Shown: one piece after another, positions 31,315-42,946 of the stretch
How positions within the stretch are numbered: position 1 is the stretch's first letter
Layout: each line of letters begins with the position of its first letter
Source of the DNA: Vanrija pseudolonga
Taxonomy: Eukaryota; Basidiomycota; Tremellomycetes; Trichosporonales; Trichosporonaceae
Direction of reading: 5' to 3'
Assembly: GCF_020906515.1 (NCBI RefSeq)
Contig: NC_085850.1
Location: 2,108,001-2,172,000 of the forward strand
Length of the DNA: 64,000 nt
The notes under the pieces: generated by a model
Database searches by the model: none
What the model was told of the DNA's origin: nothing
What the model saw: only the letters and a program-made list of their open reading frames with translations
Program-made: the position numbers and the translations under genes

Positions 31315-33015
31315 ATGACTCGTTCTAAGAGTAAGAAGAACAAGCGAGCAAGAGAGCCCGAGGCCGAGGTGTCACACACCAACCATGCGCAACAAGGGCC
31401 CAGTACCGACACACGTCCGCCCCAGCAAAAGCATCGCCGCGTAGATCACCCCTCACTCCCTCCTCAGCAGCACATTGGATCTGGCTCCTCGAGCTCCGGC
31501 ACTCGCTCGACCCACCCCAGTGCCGCACACCTGCCCTCGCGCCCGCTGCCGACGACGACGCCGATCGCACCGAATATTCCTGCCCGACCAGCTCAAGCCC
31601 AGATCACAGACCATGGTCCGCATGGGGCTCATCCTCACCGGCGTCCCACTTCCATACAACCCCCATACCAGCACCAGTATGGTAACGGCTCCTCCTCATC
31701 TTGGGTTCCACCGCACCGCCAGCCTGGGTTCACGTCAATCACGGGCCCACCCGCTCAGGAGTCTGGCCCCTCCAATAACCCCCCCGCGCGGTTCACGTTT
31801 TCGATGACTCTCGGTCCTCATCCGCCTCGACCCCCACCACCTGTCCCACGTTCAGCACCAGGACCGCCCTTAGTGATCGGTAGGTTACGCTGTCCTTGCT
31901 TGATGTGAGTGTAGCTAACTGTGGTCCAGGGTCCAGCCACTTGAGACACGAGTACCCGCAGGCTGGTCAGACTGTTGACCCTCAACTCGAGTTCGTACAA
32001 TGACACGGTGTCAATGCTAATCAGTCCAGAATCGCTGAACTTAAGCGGCGTCTCCGAATCAAAGACCTCCAGCTACAGGAGAGGGAGAGGCAGCTTAGGC
32101 AGAGCAAGAAAGATCTGGTGGCTGCCCAGACGAAGCTGAAGATGATGCAGGTCCGGTAAGTACATATTGCCCCTCAGTGTAACCCGATCCAGCGCTGATT
32201 AGAAAAGCGAGAAGGAAAATGAAGCTGTATGGGCCAAGGCATCACCTGCCTACAGCCTTGCGACCGCCCGGGCCGACAATGCCCCATCGTCGCATCCCAT
32301 GTCCGCTCTGGATTTGCTACAGAAAATGACAAGCAAGAAGATTCAGGAACCGAACGATTGTCAGCGGGGACGGTGCCCTTGCCCCCCATCACTCGCCGAG
32401 CGTCTGGAAGCGAAAACGAAGCCTGCAGCTTGGGGCACGAAACCTCCTTGTGGCGGCTGCACCTGTTGCGCTGAAGCGATGCTGTGATACCAGGAAGACA
32501 ACATGCCCATGGGACTCGTCGAGATCCCAGAGCTCGATCCCTGGACACTTACGAGGGCTCTTACCCACCGATCTGGTGTCAAGGAGCACGCAGACTCGTA
32601 CGAGGAGCTTGAACAAATTGGCGACGCTGTACTGGAGCTTTTCGCCGTCCTTCTTATCCATGGTTACAGCCTCCTACCCCCGATCTCCAAGCGCGCTCAT
32701 CGTCAGGTGAGTTTCTGTCCCGTAACACCTGACAAGCAACACCCATCTGACGCAGACCAGAGATTGAAGACGTACTTGGTCCGCAACGCGACCCTCACGA
32801 TCTTCTCGGACGAGTTTCAGCTAGCGACCAAGGTGTTGGCGTGCAGTAACAAGCAGACGCATTCCCCCAAAACGCGCGCCGACGTGATGGAATCCGTCAT
32901 AGGCGCAATCTTTATCAATCACGGTTGGGAACGCTCTCTGGATTTCCTCGAACAAGTATTTGTTCCGGCGGCAGCGTGGATAACTGAAGAACTGTCATTC
33001 GAGCGGTTGACTTGA
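31315..33015 (+). CDS. RNase III-domain protein with Cys cluster, interrupted by one TGA (family copy E)
   Basis: Exons 31315-31879, 31930-31994, 32025-32155, 32208-32706 and 32761-33015. Residues 1-188 are a basic then Pro/Ser/His-rich disordered region, followed by a charged coiled coil (KDLQLQERERQLRQSKKDL). The Cys cluster (CQRGRCPC ... PCGGCTCC) is complete. Seven codons after it an in-frame TGA (32485-32487) stops the frame; the sequence then continues in the same phase with clear family homology: ALTHRSGV, EELEQIGDAVLE (Glu and Asp present), ADVMESVIGA (Asp and Glu present) and a normal end. No intron can remove the stop. Either a one-step nonsense allele, readthrough, or a sequence error. 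If it terminates, the product is a coiled-coil plus Cys-cluster protein lacking the nuclease domain. Confidence 0.75.
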
Positions 33016-33065
33016 CTTTAAGAAGTATGCATGCACATGGATTGCTTGTCACCAAATCTTCGATT

Positions 33066-35596
33066 TTACCTATCGTTTGCGTGGAACACACCACCGCGGA
33101 GATAGTGGAGGACACCTAGCGCTCCCTGGCACCTTGATCAGTGGCGGCCACACCAACAACGCACCATAGACCCCAAGTTGACAGCCGTGTAAACTCCTGC
33201 CACGATCAAGATGGCCCAAACGCCAAACAGATCGTAGAGTGGATTGACATGGGCATTGTGGACAAAGTTGGAGGTTTCAGACTGCACGAGGTAGAGCTCC
33301 TTGCTCCCAATGCCGAGCAAACCGAGGAGGGAGAGGACGACTCCGGCCAATATAGGGAGCCCGTGGACGAGGTAGCCTGCTTTCCCAGTAAATCGATATC
33401 GTACCATCGAGCGCACGGCCGTCAGAATCAAAGTCAGTCCCTATTTGATCAGCACCATTCAAATTTCTTCGCCCCTCAGAAACTCACCGCGATTGGAAAC
33501 AGCCAGAGTACACCGCTCGCGGCATCGTCTGAGAGCCCTTGGAGAGCGTTGCCCGCCAGTTGAATTGCCTCGGTCAGCACCGTGTTGTTTGTCCCGTCTG
33601 CTGGCTTCAAGCTTTGCAATACGGCCAGGTCCGCAGAGACGTTGTCGCTGAATTTGGCGTTGACTTTCTGTTAGGTGGAGTAAGCTCCGTTCAACCCAGA
33701 AGACACTCACCTGTGCTGTCAACTTGAGCATCCGGCCAAACAGTTGCATCTCCATCACTTCTGCGATGGAGGAGGTAGAGTTGTCTTCTTGAACGTACTC
33801 CAGCACGTTATCCAGGTCGACGCCGAGGCTGGGGTCAATTCGGATGAGGAAGATCATCATCTTCTCGAACGTCTTGTTGGAAAGGGGGGTGTCGGTGATC
33901 GTCGCGTTTTTTACCACGTCAAAGTACTCTGTGGCCATGTCTATGGCGTCGAAGAAAGTGGTGGCAACAATGATGTTCTGGCAATGTCAGCCGATTCTCC
34001 TCAGCATGGCACATACCATCAACGAGGCCATGAGAAGCAGCAGCGCAAAGTGTAGCGGAAAGTGAACGAGCTCCCATACCAGGGTCCGATACGGGTTGAT
34101 GGCGTCCGTGCTTCTAAAGTTCGAGAACAGGAAAGACCATGTGTGATACATGATCAGGATCACTTGGAAGGTTAGCAGGTATCTTGCGGCTCTGGCCCCT
34201 ACCAAGAAAGACTTGTCCATAGACCGAGTAATCGCGAATGTCGAGGCCGTCAATGGCCCTGTTGAATGCGATTGTTAAGGCGACGAATCCCTCACCACTA
34301 TGTGTTTTCTGGTCAGTGTCCGCCCTCCTCACCACAACGAACTTACAGGATGATGAGCGAGAATGAGCCATAGCGCTTCGTCACCTCGTCGACCGGCGTC
34401 CAGCCGCGGGTGTACATCTGCAGTACGGCCCACACGACGATTTCCTCAGCGATGGCGAGATAGAATACCGCAGGTTTGGCTCGCGCCTTGGCTGCCGACG
34501 AGGTGGGGATAACCACAGCCACGATGGCAAGGACGCATGAAAGGGCTTGAGATATCACCGACGCTATTGGAGGGAGGGTGGGCAGACCTACGGAACGGGC
34601 AGGGCCGATCACTGGGACGCGTCAGCTGAGAAGCATGGGACGGGCTTACCGAAGCTGTACTGCACAGACAATATGAGTCTTGTAACGGCAAATGCAATAC
34701 CGACCGTGGTGAAGCTCTCACCTGCTCGAGCTGGCGCACGATCAGCATCACCTCATAAGCACCGTACTCACCGCTGTTGGCGTCGGACAGAATCGCCTTG
34801 GCCTCCGCGACGCCGGCAGTTGCATGATCCAGGGGCTTGCGTCGAATGCTGCCGATGTCCCAACCTCCACCTGATGCTCCGATGTAGACGAATAAGATGA
34901 TCTGGAGCAGCTTGGCTGTTCGATGGAAGAAGTCTTCGGCTTCGTATCGGGTGTCGTAATGGATCTGTGCTGTCCAGATCCACACGAGGACGGTGTAGTA
35001 GCTTGGATCCAAATCAGCGGTGCACACGCGGCTTCCATGGCCCTGATATCAGTGTACAGCACTCACGAGAAGAAGACTGGGATGCCGGACGGCGTTCGCA
35101 GATCATGGGTACTCGTAAATGTTGACAGCACCGCGACGAAAACGAGGTCTGTGCCATCAGCGGCAGCGCCTAAACGAGGGACAGCAAGAGGGGCTCACAA
35201 CGCACCATAGAACAGAGACAGCCACTCTGTAGCTCTATCCTCGGCCTTCAACTCGCAGCCGTCGGTGGTCAGCGTGAGCTTCCGACGAAACGGCAGCCGC
35301 TTGACTGGCTTTGGATACCGATCAGGCGCAGTGTCGGTGCCGATGCCGTCGATAGATCGGCGCGTGTACACCCTTCGTGGAGCGTACACTGGTTGGTTTA
35401 TGGACATCTGCCGTTCTCTGCGTCGTGTCGTGGATGCCGCATCGTCGTTCTCGTTCTCTGGGGGTGGAGTGAATGGGTCGGTGAAGTCGGGTGTGGAGCC
35501 CGCTGGCTTCTCGGACTCCCTCTGGGTAACGGCTGCCCGAGATTCCGGTATGGATGAGAGCTTGGATGCGAGTGGTTTTGGGATCGTTGATGCCAT
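33066..35596 (-). CDS. LtrA-like multispanning membrane protein, paralog 1
   Basis: Eleven exons (35206-35596, 35067-35169, 34772-35001, 34650-34721, 34347-34611, 34203-34297, 34017-34162, 33711-33977, 33488-33667, 33165-33440, 33066-33125) give 694 aa, all phases consistent. A ~125-residue cytosolic head ends KPVKRLPFRR; next come RATEWLSLFY and DLVFVAVLSTFTSTHD, and YYTVLVWIWTAQIHYDTRYEAED, the pattern of the LtrA (low temperature requirement A) family. About nine or ten further hydrophobic segments follow. The molecular function of LtrA proteins is not established. It converges on copy E with only ~50 bp between stops. The second copy is at 45.0 kb. Confidence 0.85.
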
Positions 35597-36274
35597 AAAG
35601 CTGTGTTGGAGGGGATAGATTGTCTGAATGGACACTGTTTGATGAGTGGACAAGAGTTGTTGTCGAGAGAAGGTGTGTTGTCAACAGATCACCGTGGTGC
35701 TTGGCGCGTGACGTCATGGAAAAAGTCGAGCCACAGAGTGCAACTTCAGTCTTCGAGAGACAATCAACCCTGCAAGGACAATGTATCACCTCAGAGGAAT
35801 AACGGGGGGTCATACACTGGAACAAGTGGGTATTCAACATCCCTTGCACGACAATTCAGGCCCTAGCCTGTCATCTGAGCTGGCTGGACCACAGCGTTGC
35901 TCCCAGGCCGCCTGGCGGACCTGACCTGCCGCGCCGAGCGGTGATGCTCAGCCTGCCATGCCACGGGGTTCACCGGCCGACGTGTCGGGTACCCTCCACG
36001 CTGCGTCACTTCCTATTCTAGAGCAGACAATTCATGACCTCATAACATGGAAAAGGCTCCGAGAAGGGAACGAAGGTAAAGCTCAGGTGGAAAACCGGCA
36101 GTAGTTGGAGCGGCTACTCGGCCGACATCATTGTCAGGACCTTGACGTCATGTTGGAGCATATCACCTGTCCACCAACGCAATGATACACTGTACCAGCT
36201 ATAACAGCGGAGCTCACACATGCATCACCCTCGTTCCCCATCTCCCTACCCCTCGTACACTGCAAACACACGCA
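35597..36274. promoter_or_regulatory. divergent promoter interval
   Basis: A 678-bp gap between the starts of the LtrA-like gene (minus) and the mitochondrial protein gene (plus). No coding frame is supported. The plus-strand side ends in a pyrimidine-rich leader (CCCCATCTCCCTACCCCTCG) shortly before the ATG at 36275. Confidence 0.45.
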
Positions 36275-37576
36275 ATGCGCCCCGCTACCCGTATCGCGCT
36301 CAACGCCCAGCGGACGGCTTACCGTCGCCCACTAGTGAGCTGAAGAGGGGCACATGATGTTGACGCCATCAGGCTGCCGCCCGCCCTCGCGTCGTCTCCA
36401 CGCAGCTACAAGGGGTCCGATTCAACTCATCAGCAGGTGGAGGGGCGTCAAACAGTCACGTCGTCGGTGCCAACTATGCTGTCCTGTCGGCAATCGGGGC
36501 GCTCGCGATCGCCGGATACTTCTACATCAAGCCGATCAGAGAGGTAGCCAACAAGCTCAACACTGCCCTCGACAGCATCGGCAACCTTGGTGAGAAGGCC
36601 AAGGATGTCGCCAATCAGGCCGTTGAGAAGGGGACCGAAGTCGCAAAGAAGGGAGCAGACCCAGCTGGTGTTGACTCTGTCGGTGATATCGCCAAAGCCG
36701 CCAAAAGTGCTTTCCCGGGCGTGGCGACGGCAGTCATCGGCGGCGGCTCCCTAAGCGGATTGCTTTCAGGCCTGAGCGACAAGGACCTTGCGGGTACGAT
36801 CGAGAAGCTCAAGGCATTCAGCAATGATGAAGTCAAGAAACTGCTCGACAAGGTTCAGAAGGCCATCAAGGAGGCGGATGGCAAAGTTGAGAATGTCAAG
36901 TGGGGCCAGCTGGCCCAGAGTCTCTCGGACGAGTTTGGCAAGGAGTACCAGGGCTACATCGACGTGAGTCGTCTTCTTCGCTTGACGCTGACGGATGAAG
37001 ATGATCGTTGGCTCTGTGCCGTCCACTGAAGACCTCGAGAAGTATGTCAAGAAGATCAAGGACGAGCATGCCGACCAGCTCAAGCAGCTGGAGGCAGCTG
37101 CAGCCAAGGTCTACAAGTCCGTCGAGAAGGCCATCAAGGACGGCGACGACGCCGGCAAGGCTTTCGTCAAGGGTGTTCAGAACGCCACACCCGAGGATGT
37201 CGAGAAGCTCGTCGGCGACCTCAAGAAGACTGCCCAGGAGGCGGGCCTACCCGCTGATCAAATCGAGTCATGGATCAAGGACAAGGCCAAGGACAGCGCG
37301 GCCTATGCCCAGCAACTCCAAGACCAGTTCAACAAGTACATCGACTTTGTGCCCGAACCCGAGGTGATCGTCAAGCAGGCCACCGCGCTCAGCCCCGCGC
37401 TGGGCAAGATTGTCGAGGAGCTTGTGAAGGAGGCGCAAGCAAAGGTCGAGGACGGAAAGAAGGTCCTGGAGAAGGGAAAGAAGGAGGTTGAGAAGGGTGG
37501 CGACAAGGCCAAGAAGGCCGTTGACGACACGGCCAAGAAGGTCGGCGAGAAGGCGAAGAACGCATCAAAGGAGTAG
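36275..37576 (+). CDS. mitochondrial membrane-anchored helical (LEA/apolipoprotein-like) protein
   Basis: Exons 36275-36334, 36373-36963 and 37001-37576 encode 408 aa. The N-terminus is a textbook mitochondrial presequence: MRPATRIALNAQRTAYRRPL, basic and hydroxylated without acids, with a likely cleavage near GVRF-NSS (residues 34-40). One transmembrane helix follows (~52-72, YAVLSAIGALAIAGYFYIKP). The remaining ~330 residues are almost entirely amphipathic, Lys/Glu/Ala-rich helix with repeats such as EKAKDVANQAVEKGTEVAKKG and a Lys-rich tail. That pattern suggests an inner-membrane protein exposing a long helical domain, similar in style to apolipoprotein-like or LEA proteins; I cannot name a family. 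Acid/base spacing suggests lipid or self-association. Confidence 0.75.
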
Positions 37577-39153
37577 TGTGGTAGCCCCGCATGCAGTTGT
37601 CAAAGTGCTATGTGGAGCAAGGAAGAGAATGCAAGTGATGCATGCGAAGTTACATGCGCTGTCGCTATGCATGTAGGATGCGCTGTCGGCATGCATGTAG
37701 GACCTCATGTTGCACGGGTGCGATGGGGTTTTGGAGATGCATTTGGTTCCGCCAACAGGTTATATGCATGGAGAATTTCTGGTTTTTTTTCATAGATTGA
37801 CAACCTTCGATGGCACAGTGGTTAACGCTGTGTGTTGTTGGGGGTTGGAACCGGGTTCGATTCGCGGCTGGGCTTGGGCTCTTGTTTCGTGGTTTCGTGG
37901 TTTCGTTTGCTTCCGTTGTTTCATCGGCTTTCGGACCCGGGTGGGCAGGTGGCTCGCGGCTGGCTCTTCCTCTGGATGAGTCTCCCCGGACACCAAACGC
38001 CCCATCTACAGCTGCTGCCTCCTGGCCGCGGGCTGGTTTCAAATGCAAGGCCTCTGTGAGGTTCAAGGCGGTTACCGGCCTCCCAGGAACTCTTTTTGGG
38101 TTAGACACACCTCCCACAGTACTACTGTGCATACATGGTAACGTTGGGCCCTGTGCAACTATCCACCTTTATGCAGCACGCTTCACTCTGAAGCGCGCCG
38201 GCTTTGCTGGTCGTACCGCTTGGCGGTGGCGCGAGCCGAAGGGCACCACGCCGGGAGGGGACGACCACCGGCCAGGCGCGTGAGACGGCATCATGAGATA
38301 CGAGGGGCCCGGGGTGGGGTCGATGCTCGGTCCCCGGGGGGCAGGAGGCATGTTGATGAGCAAGGGCGATGGCTCGCCGTCCGCGCCAGCGCACGCCGAC
38401 GACGGCTGAGCGACCGCGCTGGAAAGCGGAAGCACGACGTCTGTGAAATGAGTCGCGCTGCAGCGGCCAGCCGGGTGCGAGGGCGAGGCGAGGGGGTCAT
38501 GAACTACCCGCCAGGTCCGTTACCACAACAGGTCTAAAGCAGTGCGGTAGCGCAAATCTCGACTTCGTATCCCATGAAGCGGCGGCGGGTGTTCGACTCG
38601 GCACGGTGACCGGCTGCCCCCCTCCTCGGCGCTCGACTGGGGGCATGTCCGGCCCGAACCCGGCCTTAGGTTACGACCAGAAGTTCTCTGGAATCCTAAG
38701 GGGCCTGACATCTTTTGTTGTGTGTGTGCGATGGTGCGCTCGGACGCCGCGGACACAGGCTGACGCGAGATCTTCCTCTTTTTGGGCGAGCTTTCCGTCA
38801 CCGCCGCGGGAGGGAAGCATGTGAGCATGTTTCTCAATACGGCCAGTCAAGCTACAGTCAGACTGAGCGACTGCGTGCATCTAGTGCAAGCCGTCCAGAC
38901 GCCGCAACAACACTCGCCGGTGTGTTGGTTCCAGTGTTCATTCCAGGTCGGTAGCTGTGACGTCACGATCTGCACCCAGCTAGGTGAAACCAGCCATCTG
39001 GTTCCAGCGACCCAACCAACCCTCCGTGGGTGCCCGAGTCTGGACCCACGTCGTCCCCCCGACCCCCATTCCCCAACGCGTGCGCGACGACACGACAAAC
39101 ACGCACCGACAACAGGCAGTCACCCGACCATGCATCATGAGGCCCTAATCACT
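37577..39153. other. intergenic, with a tRNA-like segment
   Basis: No supported gene in 1.6 kb. A tRNA-like segment with A-box and B-box matches lies at 37808-37872, and a weaker one with GTGTTCGACTC lies near 38540-38610. Confidence 0.5.
37808..37872 (+). repeat. tRNA-like (pol III A/B-box) segment, probably a relic
   Basis: TGGCACAGTGGTTAACGC resembles an A-box and CCGGGTTCGATTCGCGG resembles a T-arm with B-box (4 of 5 stem pairs). A CACAG/CTGTG hairpin is perfect, but no anticodon stem or acceptor stem can be formed. Best read as a tRNA-derived repeat or decayed tRNA. Confidence 0.4.
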
Positions 39154-39465
39154 TTACTTGCCCGCAGCGGCGGCCTTGAGCACCTCGCGGTGCGCCTGGA
39201 CCTTGGCCTTGAGGTCCTCAATGTCCTTGCCGAGGCGGGTCTGGGGCCGCGAGAGGGCGGGCTGCTCGCCCTCGATCTTCTTGGCGTCCTGGCGCTCGTG
39301 CAGCTCCTCGCGCGCGTGCTGCATGAACTTGTCGTACTGCTCGTCGTCCTCCTTGGCGCGGAGGTCGACCAGCTTCTTGAGGTGGCCCTCGATGTCGTCG
39401 AACACGGCGTCGATCTTGGCCGACAGGTCTTCGGGCGCAGACTTGGCAACGATAGGGGCGGACAT
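39154..39465 (-). CDS. small coiled-coil protein, unknown function
   Basis: 103 aa from the ATG at 39465 (MSAPIVAKSAPEDL). Nearly the whole protein is helical and charged: DAVFDDIEGHLKKLVDL, DDEQYDKFMQHAREEL, LGKDIEDLKAKVQAHREVL. No transmembrane segment or signal. Third positions are almost all G or C, which supports real coding. A short CTGACACCAGCAACAG before the ATG may be the end of a leader intron. I do not recognise the family; a subunit or assembly factor is possible but not shown. Confidence 0.6.
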   Translation of the reverse strand: MSAPIVAKSAPEDLSAKIDAVFDDIEGHLKKLVDLRAKEDDEQYDKFMQHAREELHERQDAKKIEGEQPALSRPQTRLGKDIEDLKAKVQAHREVLKAAAAGK

Positions 39466-40206
39466 GGCTCTGTTGCTGGTGTCAGCGGCAGTAAAGGGCA
39501 GCGCGACGCACAGTTGTTGAGGATGGGCGGTGCAAGCAAGAGCAGCAGTTGATGGGGAAAGGCAGGACAACCAGCCGCGGTCTATTTATTGTAAACGAGG
39601 CCTACCTGATCCTGGCACTGTGTGGGAAGATGACGCAATGACGCGACCCCGGGTCTAAATGCCGCACATGCTAGAATGTGATCGTGCCTTTGCTGTCTCG
39701 ACGTGCGGTCAAGATCAACATCATGCGCGAGGTAGTAGGCGCTGATAGCTGCTGTGGCATGTGGCAGGGTTGAGCTGCAGGCGTCAGTTGTTGTTGACCT
39801 TGCACGCGGGCCTGGGTGCGGCGCCGAGGCCCGCGCGCCACAGGGCCGAGGCGAGGCGGGCGAACGCCGGCTCCAGATTGACCAGTACATTGCCTATATG
39901 GTATACGTTACAACGAGTAGTGAGGGGGCGGGCTGGCGCAGGTGTGGCGTCAAGCGCCGAGAGTCATGAGGCGAGTACAGGTGTGCATGCACGCCGGTGG
40001 TGTAGAGTGGTTGGTGGACGATAGCCGCGCCTAGGCGGGGCGGGGTTCGGCGTTGGGCCGCTCACTGGTCAAGCTGGCTGCGGTCTGCCCCGGCAGCGAG
40101 CGCACACGAGCTGATAGCGATACAGGCACCGACGCCGGAGGTCACTCAGTCCTCTAGCTACGCCATCAGCACAGCTCAAAGCCAAGCCCGCCCACACCCA
40201 CCCACT
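39466..40206. other. intergenic spacer
   Basis: No supported gene. Includes the 5' flank of the small coiled-coil gene and the 3' flank of the next minus-strand frame. Confidence 0.5.
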
Positions 40207-40533
40207 CTACAGCCTCGACTTGCCAGCCTCGGCAGGCCCCCGTCCCCACCCCTCCCAAGCAGGCGAGACCTTGGCTGCGTTTTCCCAGTCGGTACGCTTC
40301 GGCGGGCTCGGTGCGCGCGGTAATGTAGGCGGCACGGCAGCGAGCGCGGCAGTGACGTGCACCCGGACGGGGAGGAAGGCGGGGTGCGAGAGCGACGGGT
40401 TGAAGGGCGGGATGGGCGCGCCGCCGCGCGCCGCCGCGTACGGCGCCGTGGTGATGTACCCCGGCGCTGTGGACGACGGGCCGAGGCGCGAGGCGTGTAC
40501 TGGGATGCTGGGCCGCTTGTCTCGTGAGAGCAT
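40207..40533 (-). CDS. small basic Pro/Ala-rich hypothetical protein
   Basis: 108 codons from the ATG at 40533 (MLSRDKRPSIPVHASRL). The codon bias is strongly G/C-ending and the C-terminal part (FLPVRVHVTAALAAVPPTL, then SPPKRTDWENAAKVSPAWEG) looks like genuine protein. No family is recognised. An unspliced extension upstream to 40680 is open but less protein-like. Could be a small mitochondrial or ribosome-associated protein; that is a guess. Confidence 0.45.
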   Translation of the reverse strand: MLSRDKRPSIPVHASRLGPSSTAPGYITTAPYAAARGGAPIPPFNPSLSHPAFLPVRVHVTAALAAVPPTLPRAPSPPKRTDWENAAKVSPAWEGWGRGPAEAGKSRL

Positions 40534-41371
40534 TGTGAGGTGGGTGAGTGAGAGGAGAAATGCCGCACGACGTCGATGTTGGCGGCGGCGAGTAGCAGGC
40601 CCACCGCGAGTCCGACTAGCGGCGGTGTCCTTGTCGGTAACTTCGCCTGGCGGGAGACCGGCTGATGGAAAGGCGGCCACGTGGAGTCGTTAATCAATCA
40701 TCCCTGTTAACCGCGTGACGGTCACGTGCAGTGGGTCTGTGTATAACTCGCTTGGCAGACGGCGTCGATCCGTCAAGAGGCGGACCTCCATGTTGCCGTT
40801 GGCGGTTTCTTGCCGACAACAACTGATCACATGCTGGTGCATTTATCGACTCAGTCGGACGCCGAGGCGCCGAGAGCTGCGCTCGGCCGTCCGACAAGCC
40901 CCAGACTCCGACTCGGCTCTCGTCGGATCTCTCCAGCAGCCGCGTAACGAGGCAAACACCACACAACTCTCGCACCCCGCCGTCCACTCGCGTCCACATG
41001 CATCCCGCAATCCGTCGGCCGGATATCTGTTGCGCTCTGCTCGCCCCCACTGGCCTCGATATGGTCGAATCACGCCTTGCGCGTTGGACTGTTGTGCGGA
41101 GATCGACAGTGCACAAGGCGCGACGGGATCCGGCCACCGGCGCCGAGTGGCCATATCGGGTTTGGCCCGCTGAAATGACGCGATGGCGATTTGGACGAAG
41201 GACCCACTCCGACAAGAACCGCTCACACCTACAAGAGCCGACAGCAGCAACGGGCCCACCCCGACTGACCTGCATCGCAGCATCTCCACTGTCCCATTTC
41301 AAGCGAACATTGTGAGTCTTGTGCACTACTGTAGCACTATCACTAACAGGAGCCAGCCCAAGCCCACCGCC
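40534..41371. promoter_or_regulatory. promoter and leader of the Cys/Met-metabolism gene
   Basis: Divergent interval. A 38-nt intron with GTGAGT at 41312, a CACTAAC branch and CAG at 41349 lies in the likely 5' leader, 22 nt before the ATG at 41372. No coding gene is seen. Confidence 0.5.
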
Positions 41372-42586
41372 ATGCCCAGCATCCCGACCCACGCTATCGC
41401 GACCCGCGTCCTGCACGGCGACGACGTGCAGTCCGCCGCCGAGCGGGCGTTCCACCCCGTCGTGCCCCCCATCTACTGGAGCGCGACCTTTGCTGCCGAG
41501 GACGCCGAGACGTTTGCAGGCATGTCGGCCGACCCCCGCCACCCGGCCGTCTACACGCGCCACGCGAACCCGACGCACGAGCGCGTGCAGCGCATCATGG
41601 CCGACCTCGAGGGCACCGAGGACGCGCTCCTCACGGCGTCGGGCATGGGCGCCATCTCGACCAGCATCCTCGCGCTCGTCAAGAAGGGAGACCATGTGAT
41701 CGCGCAGACGCGCCACTACATGGCTGCGTCGCGCCTGTTTGCCGACGTCCTCCCCAGCTACGGCGTCGACGTGTCGATCGTCGAGCAGACCGACCTCGCA
41801 AACTTTGAGAAGGAGATCAGGCCCAACACGGTGCTGATCTACATCGAGACGCCCGCAAACCCGACCATTGTGCTCACCGACATTGTCGGCGTCGTCGAGC
41901 TGGCCAGGAAGCACTCGACGCCCAACAACCGCATCCTCACGGTTGCCGACAACACGTTCGCTGGCCCAGTCAACACGCGCCCGGCTGTCGACGGCGTCGA
42001 CGTGGTCGTGCACTCGGCGACCAAGTCGCTCGGCGGCCACCACGACCTGACGGCTGGAGTGATCTGCACGTCCAAGGAGCTGGCGACCAAGATCCACCTG
42101 ATGCACACGATCCTCGGGTCGGTCGCGTCGCCGATGGACGCGTGGCTGCTCCTCCGCGGCATCCGCACGCTTACGCTGCGTATCGACAAGATCAACAGCA
42201 ACGCGCTCGCCATCGCCGAGTTCCTCGAGAAGCAGCCCAAGGTCGAGAAGGTCTACTACCCCTTGCTCAAGAGCCACCCGCAGCACGAGCTCGCCAAGCG
42301 CCAGATGAAGGGCGGCGGACCTGTGATTGCGTTCGCAGTCAAGGGCGACTACAAGGCGACGGCCGAGTTTGTCGCCCAGCTCAAGCTCATCGTGCACGCC
42401 GTCAGCCTGGGCGGCATCGACTCGCTCATCGTGCACACGGCGACCATGTGGCGCAGCACCATGACCGAGCAGCAGATGGAGGAGGCGGGCATCGCCGTCA
42501 ACTTTGTCCGCTTCTCCGTCGGAGTCGAGGACGTCGAGGACTTGAAGGCGGATCTGACGCAGGCGCTGGCCACTGTGCCAAACTAG
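41372..42586 (+). CDS. Cys/Met-metabolism PLP-dependent enzyme (cystathionine/methionine gamma-lyase type)
   Basis: Single coding exon, 404 aa. A fold-type I PLP enzyme of the Cys_Met_Meta_PP family: the substrate-side YTRHANPT motif (61-68), GMGAISTSILAL (91-102) around the cofactor phosphate, VADNTFAGP with Asp193 pairing the pyridine nitrogen, and the Schiff-base lysine Lys218 in SATKSLGGHHD. The C-terminal RFSVGVEDVEDLKADL helix is standard. Family members include cystathionine gamma-lyase, cystathionine beta-lyase and methionine gamma-lyase; motifs here do not separate them cleanly, though the GHHD and Tyr-containing QTRHYMAAS loop suit a lyase. The start MPSIPTHAIATRVLHGDD is normal for the family. 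Confidence 0.9.
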   Translation: MPSIPTHAIATRVLHGDDVQSAAERAFHPVVPPIYWSATFAAEDAETFAGMSADPRHPAVYTRHANPTHERVQRIMADLEGTEDALLTASGMGAISTSILALVKKGDHVIAQTRHYMAASRLFADVLPSYGVDVSIVEQTDLANFEKEIRPNTVLIYIETPANPTIVLTDIVGVVELARKHSTPNNRILTVADNTFAGPVNTRPAVDGVDVVVHSATKSLGGHHDLTAGVICTSKELATKIHLMHTILGSVASPMDAWLLLRGIRTLTLRIDKINSNALAIAEFLEKQPKVEKVYYPLLKSHPQHELAKRQMKGGGPVIAFAVKGDYKATAEFVAQLKLIVHAVSLGGIDSLIVHTATMWRSTMTEQQMEEAGIAVNFVRFSVGVEDVEDLKADLTQALATVPN

Positions 42587-42946
42587 GATACGCAGAGTGT
42601 ATGTTTCTGGGACTTTGAATGCATGGTTGTAGGAAGAGGGTTGCTTTTGTCCATGTCCGATGTGGGTCCGTTGGGCGGTTCGGACCGACAGAGCCGGGTC
42701 AGAGCCAGGCTGCTGCGGCGAGGTTGCCGTAGAGCCGGGGATTATATCCAGTCGGCGTTGGCCGCGGGCATCAGAGCCGAGCCGACCCTCGTTCTCCATC
42801 GGTACTCGTCTCGACGAGCATCTCTTGGCGAAAGGACGACGAGTCGACTTTGGCTTCTGTGCATATCATACCCTCCTCGCACGTTTAAAGCGACCCAGTC
42901 GACCCCCTTAGCTTCGCTTATCCCCACACTCACACACACCACAGCA
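42587..42946. other. short intergenic promoter region
   Basis: 360 bp between tandem plus-strand genes. Ends in a CA-rich leader (CACTCACACACACCACAGCA) directly before the next ATG. Nothing else seen. Confidence 0.5.

Noticed and set aside
37808-37872. A functional tRNA gene
   Set aside because: Only the T-arm and one hairpin fold; acceptor and anticodon stems missing, so listed as a tRNA-like relic.
40694-42799. 701-codon minus-strand frame
   Set aside because: Antisense to the Cys/Met PLP enzyme, whose motifs are unambiguous; the long frame reflects codon bias.
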